64,000 nt of DNA from Neobacillus sp. PS3-40 (GCF_030915485.1 NZ_CP133266.1:2918001-2982000); one strand, 5' to 3'; counted from the stretch's first letter, positions 16,813-26,036 are shown. Numbers and translations are program-made. Notes: a model not told the origin generated them from the letters alone.

Positions 16813-17877
16813 ATGAAAAAGTATCTAATGAAGGGAAATGAAGCAATCGCGGAAGCGGCAATACGAGCAAATTGTCTTTTGTATTTTGGTTATCCGATTA
16901 CGCCATCGACTGAAATTATTGAATATATGGCAGCAAAGCTACATAAGGTTGGTGGTACATTTCTCCAATCGGAAAGTGAAATTGCGGCCATTTATATGGT
17001 ATTTGGAGCAGCAGGTGCAGGAAAGCGAGTAATGACGGCTTCATCCAGCATTGGAATTAGCTTGAAGCAGGAGGGTTTATCGTTTATGGCTGCGAGTGAG
17101 CTTCCTGCCGTAGTTGTAAACATTATGCGATCAGGACCTGGATTGGGTGGATTAGGACCATCCCAGGCGGATTATTTTCAAGCTACAAAAGGTGGAGGAC
17201 ATGGAGATTATCACTTAATTGTATTAGCACCTAGTTCTGTTCAAGAAATGGCTGATTTAATTATGGACGGCTTTGATCTAGCTGATATCCACAGAAATCC
17301 GGTCATGATTTTAGCAGATGGTGTATTAGGCCAAATGATGGAGCCGATAGTATTTAAAGAACCTTCTCCTATAGAAGTGGATAAGTCATGGGCTACAACA
17401 GGGGCAAAAGGAAGAGAGAAAAATACCATTATTTCCTATACCCTTCAAAATGAAGTAGCGGAAACAAAGGCATTATATTTGGAGAAAAAATACAAGCAAA
17501 TTAAAGAATCAGAACAACGCTGGGAAAGTTATTTAATGGATGATGCAGAATATGCTTTTGTGGCATATGGAACAAGTGCCAGGATTGTGAAAGGAGCTGT
17601 GGATGAATTACGTGAGCAAGGTCAAAAGGTAGGTCTTATACGCCCTATCACCCTATGGCCTTTCCCTGAAAAAGCATTCCAATCCGTTCATGACCAAGTG
17701 AAGGGGTATCTTGTTGTTGAAATGAGTTCAGGCCAAATGATTGAAGATGTATTGCTAAATGTAAATGGAAAAGTGCCTGTTGAATTTTACTCAAGACAGG
17801 GTGGTATTACACCTCAGCATGGGGAGATCATTGAAAAATACAAATCTGTTTTTCAAGTTGGGAGTGTAACGGTATGA
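16813..17877 (+). CDS. vorB: 2-oxoisovalerate:ferredoxin oxidoreductase, alpha subunit
   Basis: 354 residues with the pyrimidine-binding and C-terminal domains of the POR/KOR/VOR alpha chain: MKGNEAIAEAAIRANCLLYF, GYPITPSTEI, the SESEIAAI Glu region and MRSGPGLGGLGPSQADYF. The length and sequence fit the family usually called VorB. TAGGAGG precedes the ATG. With the next two products and the ferredoxin it forms the enzyme that decarboxylates 2-oxo acids to acyl-CoA while reducing ferredoxin. The bcd/ptb/buk neighbours point to branched-chain keto acids as substrates. Confidence 0.93.
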   Translation: MKKYLMKGNEAIAEAAIRANCLLYFGYPITPSTEIIEYMAAKLHKVGGTFLQSESEIAAIYMVFGAAGAGKRVMTASSSIGISLKQEGLSFMAASELPAVVVNIMRSGPGLGGLGPSQADYFQATKGGGHGDYHLIVLAPSSVQEMADLIMDGFDLADIHRNPVMILADGVLGQMMEPIVFKEPSPIEVDKSWATTGAKGREKNTIISYTLQNEVAETKALYLEKKYKQIKESEQRWESYLMDDAEYAFVAYGTSARIVKGAVDELREQGQKVGLIRPITLWPFPEKAFQSVHDQVKGYLVVEMSSGQMIEDVLLNVNGKVPVEFYSRQGGITPQHGEIIEKYKSVFQVGSVTV

Positions 17878-18626
17878 AACAGATTTTTGAAAAGACAAAA
17901 GCATTAAACGATAAGCCTTTTCATTATTGCCCAGGCTGTACCCATGGAATTATTCATAGAATTTTAGGTGAAGTAATCGAGGAATTAGCTATTTTAGAAA
18001 AAACAATTGGTGTTGCCCCAGTTGGCTGCTCGGGTTTTATGGAGCAATATTTTAATATTGATTTCCAGGGTGGAGCACATGGTCGTGCACCAGCCATTGC
18101 AACCGGAATTAAGAGGGCACTACCTGACAAAGTCGTTTTCACCTATCAAGGTGATGGCGATCTAGCTTCAATTGGAATTGCAGAAGCTATCCATGCAGCG
18201 GCCCGTGGAGAAAAAATTACCACGATTTTTGTGAATAATGGAATTTACGGTATGACTGGGGGGCAAATGGCTCCAACATCTCTTGTAGGGCAAAAAACAT
18301 CAACATCGCCAATGGGTCGTGACGCGGCATTGGCTGGGTATCCCTTAGATCTTCCACTAATGATGAGTACCATTCGTGGGGCAGCCTATGTAGCATCTGT
18401 CTCAGTTGATACACCACAAAATGTGATTAAAGCAAAAAAGGCTATCAAAAAGGCTTTTCAAGTTCAATTAGAGGGACACGGCTATTCCTTCGTTAGCGTT
18501 TTATCAACTTGTCCAACAAATTGGGGTATGTCACCAACGGATTCATTGGATTGGTTGCGTGATAATCTAGGTACTTATTATACGCTAGGCGAATTAAAGA
18601 CTCCGGAACTTGCGAGGGGTGTTTAA
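17874..18626 (+). CDS. 2-oxoacid:ferredoxin oxidoreductase, beta (TPP) subunit
   Basis: 250 residues; its ATG overlaps the vorB stop by 4 bases (ATGA), indicating coupled translation. The TPP/Mg motif is GDGDLASIG (about 93-101) with NNGIYGMTGGQ after it. Four Cys placed as in single-cluster beta subunits (CPGC at 19-22, Cys52 in VGCSG, and one in STCPTNWG near 206) can hold a [4Fe-4S] cluster. It carries the catalytic thiamine diphosphate. Confidence 0.93.
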   Translation: MKQIFEKTKALNDKPFHYCPGCTHGIIHRILGEVIEELAILEKTIGVAPVGCSGFMEQYFNIDFQGGAHGRAPAIATGIKRALPDKVVFTYQGDGDLASIGIAEAIHAAARGEKITTIFVNNGIYGMTGGQMAPTSLVGQKTSTSPMGRDAALAGYPLDLPLMMSTIRGAAYVASVSVDTPQNVIKAKKAIKKAFQVQLEGHGYSFVSVLSTCPTNWGMSPTDSLDWLRDNLGTYYTLGELKTPELARGV

Positions 18627-18627
18627 A

Positions 18628-19182
18628 ATGGAAAAAATCATTATATCTGGATTTGGTGGCCAAGGTATTCTTTTTGTTGGAAAATTGCTTGCCTACACAG
18701 GAATGGTAACAGATCGTAATGTTTCATGGATTCCTTCCTATGGACCAGAAATGAGGGGTGGAACGGCAAATTGTTCAGTTATCATCTCTGAAAAAGGGAT
18801 TACCTCTCCAATTGTTACTGAATGTACAACATTAATAGCCTTTAATGAACCATCCATTGAAAAATTCAGCCCAATGATTGTGAAGGGTGGTAGCCTTTTA
18901 TATGATGCATCCTTAATTAAAGTGGAAAAACCAGTTTCAATCCATTATGAGTGGAATGCAATTCCAACATTGCCCATTATCGACCATCTAGGTTTAGCAA
19001 AATCATTAAATATGATTATGCTTGGTGCTTTTATCGAAACGTCCTCAAACATTACATTAGATGATGTCAAAAAAGGATTAATAGAAATGATTGGTGAAAA
19101 ACGCCCTGATTTAATCGAAAATAATATGAAAGCAATTCAAGAAGGGTATAACTGGAGGAAATGGGTGTTAACGAATGCCTAG
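18628..19182 (+). CDS. 2-oxoacid:ferredoxin oxidoreductase, gamma subunit
   Basis: 184 residues from the ATG at 18628, 1 base after the preceding stop, with GAGGGG upstream. The CoA-binding gamma fold is marked by ISGFGGQGILFVGKLLAYTG and SYGPEMRGGTANCSVIIS. Such chains help bind CoA in VOR/KOR enzymes. It completes the four-subunit set (delta, alpha, beta, gamma) in this operon. Confidence 0.93.
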   Translation: MEKIIISGFGGQGILFVGKLLAYTGMVTDRNVSWIPSYGPEMRGGTANCSVIISEKGITSPIVTECTTLIAFNEPSIEKFSPMIVKGGSLLYDASLIKVEKPVSIHYEWNAIPTLPIIDHLGLAKSLNMIMLGAFIETSSNITLDDVKKGLIEMIGEKRPDLIENNMKAIQEGYNWRKWVLTNA

Positions 19183-20251
19183 ATTGAAAATATTAGTCAT
19201 AAATCCTGGTTCTACATCAACAAAATTTGCTATTTATCATGGGAAAGAATCATTTTTCACTCAAACGATTAGACACACAGATGAAGAACTCATAAACTTC
19301 CCATTTATTGCAGATCAATTAGATTATCGACTTGAATTATTATTTAATGTGTTAAAAACACAGAGTATCGAACTTTCAATTTTGGACGGAATTGTTGGCA
19401 GAGGTGGATTTTTAAGACCATTAGAAAGTGGCACCTATTTGGTAGATGAGGAAATGCTTAATGATTTAAAAACTGCTCGATTTGGAGAACACGCCTCTAA
19501 TTTGGGTGCGTTGATGGCATATAAACTAGGGAGTGAACATAACCTTCCATCATTTATTGTTGATCCGATTGTAGTAGACGAATTTGAAGAGGTTTCTCGA
19601 ATTTCTGGAATCCCAGGCATCGAAAGAATTAGCAACCTACATGCATTAAATATAAAGGCAGTCTCCAGAAAGGTAGCCTCTAAGCTTGGGGGTACATTGG
19701 AAACGTATAATTTTGTTATTGCTCATCTTGGGGGCGGAATTTCTGTTGCTGCTCAGAAAAAGGGCAGATTGATAGATGTAAATAATGCAGATAATGAAGG
19801 GCCCTTTTCACCTGAAAGAGCAGGTGGGTTACCAGCTAAACAATTAGTGAAACTTTGTTATTCAGGCAAATATACTGAAAAAGAAATGCTTAATCTATTG
19901 ACAAGACAAGGTGGACTTTATGCTTATCTTGGTACCAAAAATGCATTAGATGCAGAAAATCGGGCACTTGCTGGTGAAGAGAAAGCATGTTTAGTAATAG
20001 ATGCTATGATTCAACAAATTGCTAAAGAAATAGGAGCGATGGCTGCTGTTCTTGATGGGGAAATTGATGGCATTATCCTAACAGGAGGCATTTGCTATTC
20101 AGACTTCCTTGTCAGGAAACTAAGTAAGAAAATTTCTTTTTTGGGTGAAATTTTTCTTGTTCCTGGTGAAGAAGAATTAGAAGCATTAGCTGAAGGTGCA
20201 TTACGAGTCCTAAACAGGATTGAAGAGGCAAAGAAATATCATTGTGATTGA
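19175..20251 (+). CDS. buk: Butyrate (branched-chain fatty acid) kinase
   Basis: 358 residues of the acetate/butyrate kinase family: INPGSTSTKFAIYHG at the N terminus, GRGGFLRPLESGTY, LHALNIKAVSRK and the phosphate loop AHLGGGISVAAQ. The ATG lies 8 bases inside the gamma-subunit gene, so translation is coupled. It turns the acyl phosphate made by Ptb into the free acid with formation of ATP. As last gene it ends just before a strong terminator. Isobutyrate, isovalerate and 2-methylbutyrate are the likely products. Confidence 0.95.
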   Translation: MPRLKILVINPGSTSTKFAIYHGKESFFTQTIRHTDEELINFPFIADQLDYRLELLFNVLKTQSIELSILDGIVGRGGFLRPLESGTYLVDEEMLNDLKTARFGEHASNLGALMAYKLGSEHNLPSFIVDPIVVDEFEEVSRISGIPGIERISNLHALNIKAVSRKVASKLGGTLETYNFVIAHLGGGISVAAQKKGRLIDVNNADNEGPFSPERAGGLPAKQLVKLCYSGKYTEKEMLNLLTRQGGLYAYLGTKNALDAENRALAGEEKACLVIDAMIQQIAKEIGAMAAVLDGEIDGIILTGGICYSDFLVRKLSKKISFLGEIFLVPGEEELEALAEGALRVLNRIEEAKKYHCD

Positions 20252-20253
20252 CG

Positions 20254-20277
20254 AACCCTTCTTTTGAAGGGTTTTTT
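20254..20277 (+). terminator. Terminator of the bcd-vor-buk operon
   Basis: AACCCTTC (20254-20261) pairs with GAAGGGTT (20266-20273), followed by TTTT. It starts 3 bases after the buk stop. Confidence 0.85.
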
Positions 20278-20391
20278 AAGTTGGATTTAGATTCAAAAAT
20301 CATCTTTAAGGAATATAGATACTTTAATATGTTTTAAATAATCTATATTATTATAGGTAAATTCATATACAGCTTGAATAGGAGCAAATCA

Positions 20392-21006
20392 ATGAAAGAA
20401 CGGTATTATGATAAATTGCTGAACATCAAAACAAGAGGAGATCAAAAAGGATTTAATAAGTCTTTGCATTATCATCGCTACGAGCCAACTCCATATAGTG
20501 CGCTAGAAATATTGTTTACTAATTATGAATTGAAAAGTAGTGATCGTATTGTTGATTTCGGCTGTGGTAAAGGGCGCTTGAATTTTTATATCCATTATTT
20601 ATTTAATGCAACTGTTGTTGGGATAGAAATGAACGAGATTTTCTATCAAGAAGCAGTTGATAATCTAACTAGTTATGTATTGCAGACAAAAAATAGTAAA
20701 GATAAAATTCACTTCTACCTTTATCTTGCTGAAGAGTACCAGATCGATCCATTAGAAAATCGATTTTACTTTTTTAATCCATTTTCAATCCAGATTTTTA
20801 GGAATATCATAAACAATATATTACATTCAGTGGAAAAATCAGCACGGGAAATAGAGTTGGTTCTGTATTATCCATCAGAAGATTATATCTACTTTTTAGA
20901 AAACCAGACCTCGTTTGAATTAAAAGAGGAGGTCAAACTGTCAGATTTATTCGAACACAATCCTTTTGAGAGGTTTTTAATCTACCGATTGGCAATTTAC
21001 TCATGA
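20392..21006 (+). CDS. Class I SAM-dependent methyltransferase
   Basis: 204 residues from the ATG at 20392 (TAGGAG 7 bases upstream). Motif I is IVDFGCGKGRLNFY and the acidic end of strand 2 is VVGIEMN; FNPFSIQIF sits at the position of motif IV/post-IV. The N terminus has RGDQKGFNKSLHYHRYEPT. The methyl acceptor is unknown. It precedes the threonine-aldolase-like gene by 19 bases on the same strand and is probably co-transcribed with it. Confidence 0.87.
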   Translation: MKERYYDKLLNIKTRGDQKGFNKSLHYHRYEPTPYSALEILFTNYELKSSDRIVDFGCGKGRLNFYIHYLFNATVVGIEMNEIFYQEAVDNLTSYVLQTKNSKDKIHFYLYLAEEYQIDPLENRFYFFNPFSIQIFRNIINNILHSVEKSAREIELVLYYPSEDYIYFLENQTSFELKEEVKLSDLFEHNPFERFLIYRLAIYS

Positions 21007-21025
21007 TTTAAAGGAGTGGTATAGA

Positions 21026-22120
21026 TTGAAAGAAGATAATCGATTAGGAGAGGCCTTTAAAAAAACAAAGTACCAAGTAGGTGGTCATGGTGAAAGAGAC
21101 ATCCAAACACTAAAAGAGGTACTAAATGATTATGATAGTCAGCAGGAAAGTGATATCTATGGTAAGGGCAAAATCATTGAGGATTTCCAAAGCAAAATGG
21201 CAGAGTATTTAGGCAAAGAAAAAGCAGTGTTTTTCCCAAGTGGAACGATGGCGCAGCAAATTGCACTAAGAATCTGGTGTGATAAAAAAGGACTGAAAAA
21301 AGTAGGCTATCATCCATTATGTCATTTAGAGATTCATGAAGAAGATGGGTTAAAAGAACTCCATCATATCGATCCTATTTTACTAGCTGATAAAAATAGG
21401 TTGATTCAATTGGAAGATGTTGTGGGTGTGAAGGAGGATATTGCCTGTTTATTACTCGAATTACCTCAACGTGAGATAGGTGGGCAATTACCAGATTATC
21501 AAACTCTTGAATCTATTTCCGCTTATTGTCGTGAGAAAGGCATCAAGTTGCATTTAGATGGAGCTAGGCTATTTGAAATTCTTCCATATTATAAAAAATC
21601 TGCTGCTGAAATTTGTAGTCTTTTTGATAGTGTATATGTGTCATTTTACAAAGGGATCGGTGGGATTGCAGGAGCAATTCTTGCTGGTGATAAAGATTTT
21701 ACAGAGGAATCAAAAGTGTGGAAAAGGCGCCATGGTGGCGATTTAATTAGTCTTTATCCCTACATTATCAGTTCAGACTATTATTTTAATAAGAGGATTC
21801 ATAAAATGGAGCAGTACTATGAGGAAGCTAAAGAACTTGCTGTCCTTTTTAACAAATGCTCTTATGTTTCAACAAAGCCTGTAGAACCTGTTTCTAATAT
21901 GTTTCATGTCCATTTTGATTTACCTAAAGAGAAGTTAGAATCTATTCTAGCCACAATTTATGAGACAACAGGTATTGGCTTAACGAGTTATTTAAGAGAA
22001 ATTAGTAAGGAAGCCTGTTATTATGAAGTAAGTATTGGAGACCGATTTGCCAATATACCAAAAAAAGAATTAACCATGGTATTTCAACTGTTAAATGAGT
22101 TAATTAGCGGGATTCAGTAA
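21026..22120 (+). CDS. Low-specificity threonine aldolase / beta-eliminating lyase
   Basis: 364 residues from a TTG with AAGGAG upstream. Fold-type-I PLP enzyme of the threonine-aldolase family: KAVFFPSGTMAQQIALRIW, the cofactor-Asp region LHLDGARLFE and the PLP-binding Lys in VSFYKGIGG. Expected to cleave L-threonine or allo-threonine to glycine and acetaldehyde, though related serine-type beta-hydroxy amino acids are possible. It may form an operon with the methyltransferase gene before it. Confidence 0.87.
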   Translation: MKEDNRLGEAFKKTKYQVGGHGERDIQTLKEVLNDYDSQQESDIYGKGKIIEDFQSKMAEYLGKEKAVFFPSGTMAQQIALRIWCDKKGLKKVGYHPLCHLEIHEEDGLKELHHIDPILLADKNRLIQLEDVVGVKEDIACLLLELPQREIGGQLPDYQTLESISAYCREKGIKLHLDGARLFEILPYYKKSAAEICSLFDSVYVSFYKGIGGIAGAILAGDKDFTEESKVWKRRHGGDLISLYPYIISSDYYFNKRIHKMEQYYEEAKELAVLFNKCSYVSTKPVEPVSNMFHVHFDLPKEKLESILATIYETTGIGLTSYLREISKEACYYEVSIGDRFANIPKKELTMVFQLLNELISGIQ

Positions 22121-22218
22121 ATTATTTTATGAATTTTGCAAGTACTCTAACGGCGAATTTCTATGAAAAGCCACCACCGGATTCAAAAAATTTCAAGCAA
22201 TTACTGAAATTGCTTTGC

Positions 22219-22246
22219 TTTACATAATCTTATTTTATGCTATATT
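22219..22246 (+). promoter_or_regulatory. Putative promoter of the thiamine salvage operon
   Basis: -35 TTTACA (22219-22224), 16-bp spacer, -10 TATATT (22241-22246), about 30 bases before the riboswitch. Confidence 0.5.
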
Positions 22247-22276
22247 TAAATAGAATTTTTATGCGAATGTAAATTT

Positions 22277-22358
22277 CACTAGGGGAGCCAATGGCTGAGA
22301 TGGAACGTAGTTCTAAACCCTTTGAACCTGATCTGGTTTATTCCAGCGGAGGGAAGTT
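22277..22358 (+). ncRNA. TPP riboswitch (THI element)
   Basis: The conserved parts are all present in order: CTAGGGGAGCC, GGCTGAGA, ACCCTTTGAACCTGATCTGG and CCAGCGGAGGGAAG. Binding of thiamine diphosphate should favour the terminator at 22407 and switch off the downstream salvage genes. Confidence 0.95.
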
Positions 22359-22406
22359 GAAAGAACTAATTTGTCAGGTTTCTTTTTAATGACACATATG
22401 TTTTTC

Positions 22407-22447
22407 AACCCGTTCATTTCTCCGGAAAATGAGCGGGTTTTTATTTT
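22407..22447 (+). terminator. Riboswitch-controlled terminator
   Basis: AACCCGTTCATTT (22407-22419) pairs with AAATGAGCGGGTT (22427-22439), followed by a T-rich run. It lies between the THI element and ylmB and is the likely expression platform. Confidence 0.85.
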
Positions 22448-22531
22448 TTGATCTTATTTATGGGTAATGTATTCATGAAGCTTGTCATATTAGCTTGAGA
22501 ATTTAAGTTTCTTTTTTAGGGGAGTGATTAT

Positions 22532-23824
22532 ATGAGAACTACATCTGAAGAACTTATTAATAAAATTTCTAATGAGGTTGAAGCAAGGAAAGAGGAATTA
22601 CTTGAACTAGTATCGGAACTTGTTAAGTTTCCAACGGTAAGTCCTCCTGCACGTAATACAAATGATGTGCAGGAATTTATCCGTCAATACTTGGGTGATT
22701 TGGGATTTAAGACGGATAAATGGGATGTTTACCCAGGTGACCCTAATGTTGTAGGTGTTTTGCAAGGTGAATCCTCCAAGGAATATAAGAGCTTGATTGT
22801 AAATGGTCATGTGGATGTTGCGGAAGTGGGGGATGAAAAGGAATGGATATCCTCTCCTTTTTCCACACGTATTGAAGACTCGTACATTTATGGGCGCGGC
22901 GTTGCTGATATGAAGGGTGGAATCGCTGCATCACTAATAGCTATTTCCATTTTAAAAGAACTAGGGATTTCACTTAAAGGTGATCTTCAATTTCAATCTG
23001 TGATAGGGGAAGAAGTCGGAGAGGCTGGGACCCTTGCCTGTACCGAAAGAGGTTATATGGCTGATTTTGCAGTTGTAGTTGATACTAGTGACTTACATAT
23101 TCAAGGACAAGGTGGGGTCATTACTGGTTGGATTACGATTCAAAGCAAAGAAACCTATCATGATGGACTACGCGGGAAGATGATTCATGCGGGTGGTGGA
23201 GTAAAAGGGGCAAGTGCAATTGAGAAAATGATGAAGGTGATCTCTGGTCTTCAAGAGCTAGAGCGCCACTGGGCCGTAACGAAGGCTTATGAAGGTTTTG
23301 TTCCGGGCTCAAACACGATAAATCCAGCTGTAATTGAAGGCGGTAGGCATGCTGCATTCGTTGCCGATCGGTGCGCACTTTGGGTGACGGTTCATTTTTA
23401 TCCTAATGAAGATTATGAAGAAGTAATCAAAGAGATTGAGCAGCATATTGGATTTGTTGCAGCCTCTGACCCTTGGTTAAAAGAGAATCCTCCAGAATTT
23501 AAGTGGGGAGGAAAATCAATGATTGTTGATCGTGGTGAAATTTTTCCTTCCTTAGAGATTGATGCTAATCATCCGGGAACTCGCTGTTTAACCGGCACAT
23601 ATGAAAACATGCTTTTGCAAAAGCCAATAGTTGGAATGTCATCTACCGTAACTGATGCAGGATGGTTGGGGCGTGCAGGTATTCCAACGGTCATTTTTGG
23701 ACCGGGAAAATTAGAGGATGCCCATGCAGTAAATGAAAAGGTTGAAATTCGTCAACTGTTAGATTTTACTAAAGTATTAGCTGTCTTTATCGCCGAATGG
23801 TGTAATTCAAGGAAGGAGGAGTAA
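22532..23824 (+). CDS. ylmB: Formylaminopyrimidine deformylase (ArgE/DapE-type M20 amidohydrolase)
   Basis: 430 residues of the M20 metallohydrolase family. The zinc-ligand regions are VNGHVDVAEVG, YGRGVADMKGG and IGEEVGEAGT. GGGGAG precedes the ATG. The sequence family alone would also allow acetylornithine or succinyl-diaminopimelate substrates. The THI element upstream and tenA plus a thiXYZ transporter downstream identify it as YlmB, which removes the formyl group from N-formyl-aminomethyl-pyrimidine, a thiamine breakdown product. Confidence 0.88.
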   Translation: MRTTSEELINKISNEVEARKEELLELVSELVKFPTVSPPARNTNDVQEFIRQYLGDLGFKTDKWDVYPGDPNVVGVLQGESSKEYKSLIVNGHVDVAEVGDEKEWISSPFSTRIEDSYIYGRGVADMKGGIAASLIAISILKELGISLKGDLQFQSVIGEEVGEAGTLACTERGYMADFAVVVDTSDLHIQGQGGVITGWITIQSKETYHDGLRGKMIHAGGGVKGASAIEKMMKVISGLQELERHWAVTKAYEGFVPGSNTINPAVIEGGRHAAFVADRCALWVTVHFYPNEDYEEVIKEIEQHIGFVAASDPWLKENPPEFKWGGKSMIVDRGEIFPSLEIDANHPGTRCLTGTYENMLLQKPIVGMSSTVTDAGWLGRAGIPTVIFGPGKLEDAHAVNEKVEIRQLLDFTKVLAVFIAEWCNSRKEE

Positions 23825-23828
23825 AACC

Positions 23829-24500
23829 ATGAAGTTTTCGGAAATTCTTTATGAAAAGGTAAGTGAAATATGGAAGAAAACCCATCAGCATCCTTTTGTT
23901 GTTGGAATGGGAAGTGGCAATCTGCCTGAAGAATCATTTATCCGTTATATGAAACAGGATTACGTATTCTTAATTGATTACTCTAAGCTTTTTGCTTTGG
24001 GTTCGGTAAAAGCAAGAGATATTGAGACAATGGCAGCTTTTGCAAAACTCTTGCATGAGACGCTAAATGGAGAAATGGAGTTACATCGCCAATATGCAGG
24101 GAAATTTGGGATAACTAATACACAGCTTGAAGAAACAAAGCCGACACCAATAAATTTAGCATATACACGCTACATGCTGAATGTGGCTCAGAATGGTTCA
24201 TTGGAGGAATTAATCTCTGCACTACTGCCTTGTATGTGGAGCTATTGGGAGATCGGAAGGATGCTGGCTGAGAAATATCCCAATTCACCTGATCATCTAT
24301 TATATGGTAATTGGATTAAAATGTATTCCTCTAGTGAATTTGGTGAATTAACAACCTGGCTAATCGATTTGTTAGACCGATTAACAGAAGGGAAAACTGA
24401 TCGAGAGTTACAAATTTTAGAGGAACATTTCCTTACGACTTCACGGTTTGAATACATGTTCTGGGATATGGTTTATCAAGGGGATGATTGGCCTGTTTGA
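23829..24500 (+). CDS. tenA: Aminopyrimidine aminohydrolase TenA
   Basis: 223 residues, all-helical TenA/THI-4 family. Visible landmarks are HPFVVGMGSGNLPEESFIRY, YMKQDYVFLIDY and the catalytic Cys in LLPCMWSYWEIG. It converts the aminomethyl-pyrimidine made by YlmB to hydroxymethyl-pyrimidine (HMP), which re-enters thiamine synthesis. AAGGAGG precedes the ATG, 4 bases after ylmB. The active-site Cys is intact, so it is the TenA_C type. Confidence 0.95.
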   Translation: MKFSEILYEKVSEIWKKTHQHPFVVGMGSGNLPEESFIRYMKQDYVFLIDYSKLFALGSVKARDIETMAAFAKLLHETLNGEMELHRQYAGKFGITNTQLEETKPTPINLAYTRYMLNVAQNGSLEELISALLPCMWSYWEIGRMLAEKYPNSPDHLLYGNWIKMYSSSEFGELTTWLIDLLDRLTEGKTDRELQILEEHFLTTSRFEYMFWDMVYQGDDWPV

Positions 24501-25260
24501 TTCTTCAATGTTATTTATAGAAGACCTATCGTTTGCTTTTCCAAGTGATGGGGGAGCAATGTCCATTTTTGAAAAAATTTCGCTGAATGTTTTGCCAGGG
24601 GAATTTGTCTCATTGATCGGGGCGAGTGGATCGGGAAAAAGTACGCTATTTAAGCTTGTTACAGGCTTACTTGAGCCTGACCATGGACAAATATGGATCA
24701 ATGGTCAACCAGTTGGAAGTAGATTAGGGAAAGTGGGCTATATGCCGCAAAAGGATCTTCTTTTACCATGGCGAACCGTCATTGAAAATGTTTTGTTGCC
24801 TCTAGAAATTACGAAAGAAAATAAAAAACGTAGGATGCTGGAGATTAAGGAGTGGTTATCTCGATTTGGTTTAGCTGGATATGAAAATGCATATCCTCAT
24901 GAACTCTCGGGAGGAATGAAGCAGCGGGTTGCCTTTTTAAGAACCATTATGACGGGGAGAGACCTATTGTTACTTGACGAACCATTTGGTGCTCTTGATT
25001 CCCTGACAAAACGTAAAATGCACAGCTGGTTACTAGAATTGTGGGGTGATCTTCAAAAAACGGTGTTGTTCATTACTCATGATTTGGAGGAAGCCATTCT
25101 GTTGAGTGACCGGATTTACCTGCTTCCGGGTACGGACACACAACTCATTCAAGAAATAAAAGTGGACCTGCCAAGGCCGCGGAATTCGGAGCTTATTTAT
25201 CAATCAGAGTTTATTGCGATGAGAAAAGAATTGGAGTGGCTGATTCACGATGAAAGGTAA
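24484..25260 (+). CDS. thiZ: Thiamine-pyrimidine ABC transporter, ATP-binding protein
   Basis: 258 residues from the ATG at 24484, which overlaps tenA by 17 bases; the start is uncertain because AAGGGG lies directly against it, and the frame is open upstream to 24448. NitT/TauT-type ATPase: Walker A GASGSGKST, Q-loop in YMPQKDLLLPW, signature LSGGMKQR, Walker B LLLDEPFGALD, switch His FITHDLEEA. It energises import of the formylaminopyrimidine precursor with ThiX and ThiY. Confidence 0.9.
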   Translation: MIGLFDSSMLFIEDLSFAFPSDGGAMSIFEKISLNVLPGEFVSLIGASGSGKSTLFKLVTGLLEPDHGQIWINGQPVGSRLGKVGYMPQKDLLLPWRTVIENVLLPLEITKENKKRRMLEIKEWLSRFGLAGYENAYPHELSGGMKQRVAFLRTIMTGRDLLLLDEPFGALDSLTKRKMHSWLLELWGDLQKTVLFITHDLEEAILLSDRIYLLPGTDTQLIQEIKVDLPRPRNSELIYQSEFIAMRKELEWLIHDER

Positions 25261-26017
25261 ATGGAGAAAATGGACGGGAGACTATGGCCTTTTTCTACTG
25301 GTTGTTGTCCTACTTTTAAGCGTATGGGAATGGATAGTACAAAAAGGGATGATTCCTTCCTTTATTTTGCCTGCCCCTACTTCTATTTGGAAGTCATTAG
25401 TAGAAAACAAGCAACTTTTGTTTGAAGTGCATTTGCCAGCAACACTTAAGGAAGTGATAATTGGCTTCGGTATTTCCCTTGTTGGAGGCGTAATTCTAGG
25501 AGTTGGCATGCACTTTTCTCGGGCATTAGAAAAGATTCTTTATCCGTTTCTAGTTATTTCGCAAACTGTTCCACTTATTGCGATCTCTCCGATTTTTATC
25601 ATGTGGTTCGGTTATTCAATTTGGAGCAAAATTGCGGTGACGATTTTAACAGCCTTTTTTCCAATTGTTGTTAGTACATATGATGGGCTTAAAAGGGGCG
25701 GAGAGGAATATCGGGAATTGCTTATGACAATGGGAGCAAATCACTGGGATACTTTTATGAAAGTCCAAATTCCAATGGCGTTACCCGTCTTTTTGTCAGG
25801 GTTGAAAATGGCTGTTGTCTATTGCGTTGTCGGGGCTACGATCGGAGAATGGCTTGGTGCAAGTGAAGGATTGGGATACTTTAGCAGGCGAATGTCTGGT
25901 AATTTGCAAGCAGATGCCCTTTTTGCGGCGATATTCCTCCTTTCCTTATTAGGTATTGTGTTATTTATATTAATTAGCATAGTAGAAAAAATAGTACTAA
26001 AAAATAAATTTCGATAA
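25250..26017 (+). CDS. thiX: Thiamine-pyrimidine ABC transporter, permease
   Basis: 255 residues, BPD_transp_1 permease of the SsuC/TauC/ThiX group with about six membrane segments. FPAPTSIW-like ILPAPTSIWKSLVENKQLLF lies early, and the coupling loop is around LLMTMGANHWDTFMKVQIP. Its ATG lies within the end of thiZ, so the two are translationally coupled. Confidence 0.92.
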   Translation: MKGKWRKWTGDYGLFLLVVVLLLSVWEWIVQKGMIPSFILPAPTSIWKSLVENKQLLFEVHLPATLKEVIIGFGISLVGGVILGVGMHFSRALEKILYPFLVISQTVPLIAISPIFIMWFGYSIWSKIAVTILTAFFPIVVSTYDGLKRGGEEYRELLMTMGANHWDTFMKVQIPMALPVFLSGLKMAVVYCVVGATIGEWLGASEGLGYFSRRMSGNLQADALFAAIFLLSLLGIVLFILISIVEKIVLKNKFR

Positions 26018-26036
26018 TGAAGGGAAGAAAAATTAA

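Noticed and set aside
16813-19182. Assignment of the oxidoreductase as pyruvate:ferredoxin oxidoreductase
   Set aside because: The alpha chain resembles the VorB type, and the bcd, ptb and buk neighbours point to branched-chain keto acids; pyruvate cannot be excluded without an assay.
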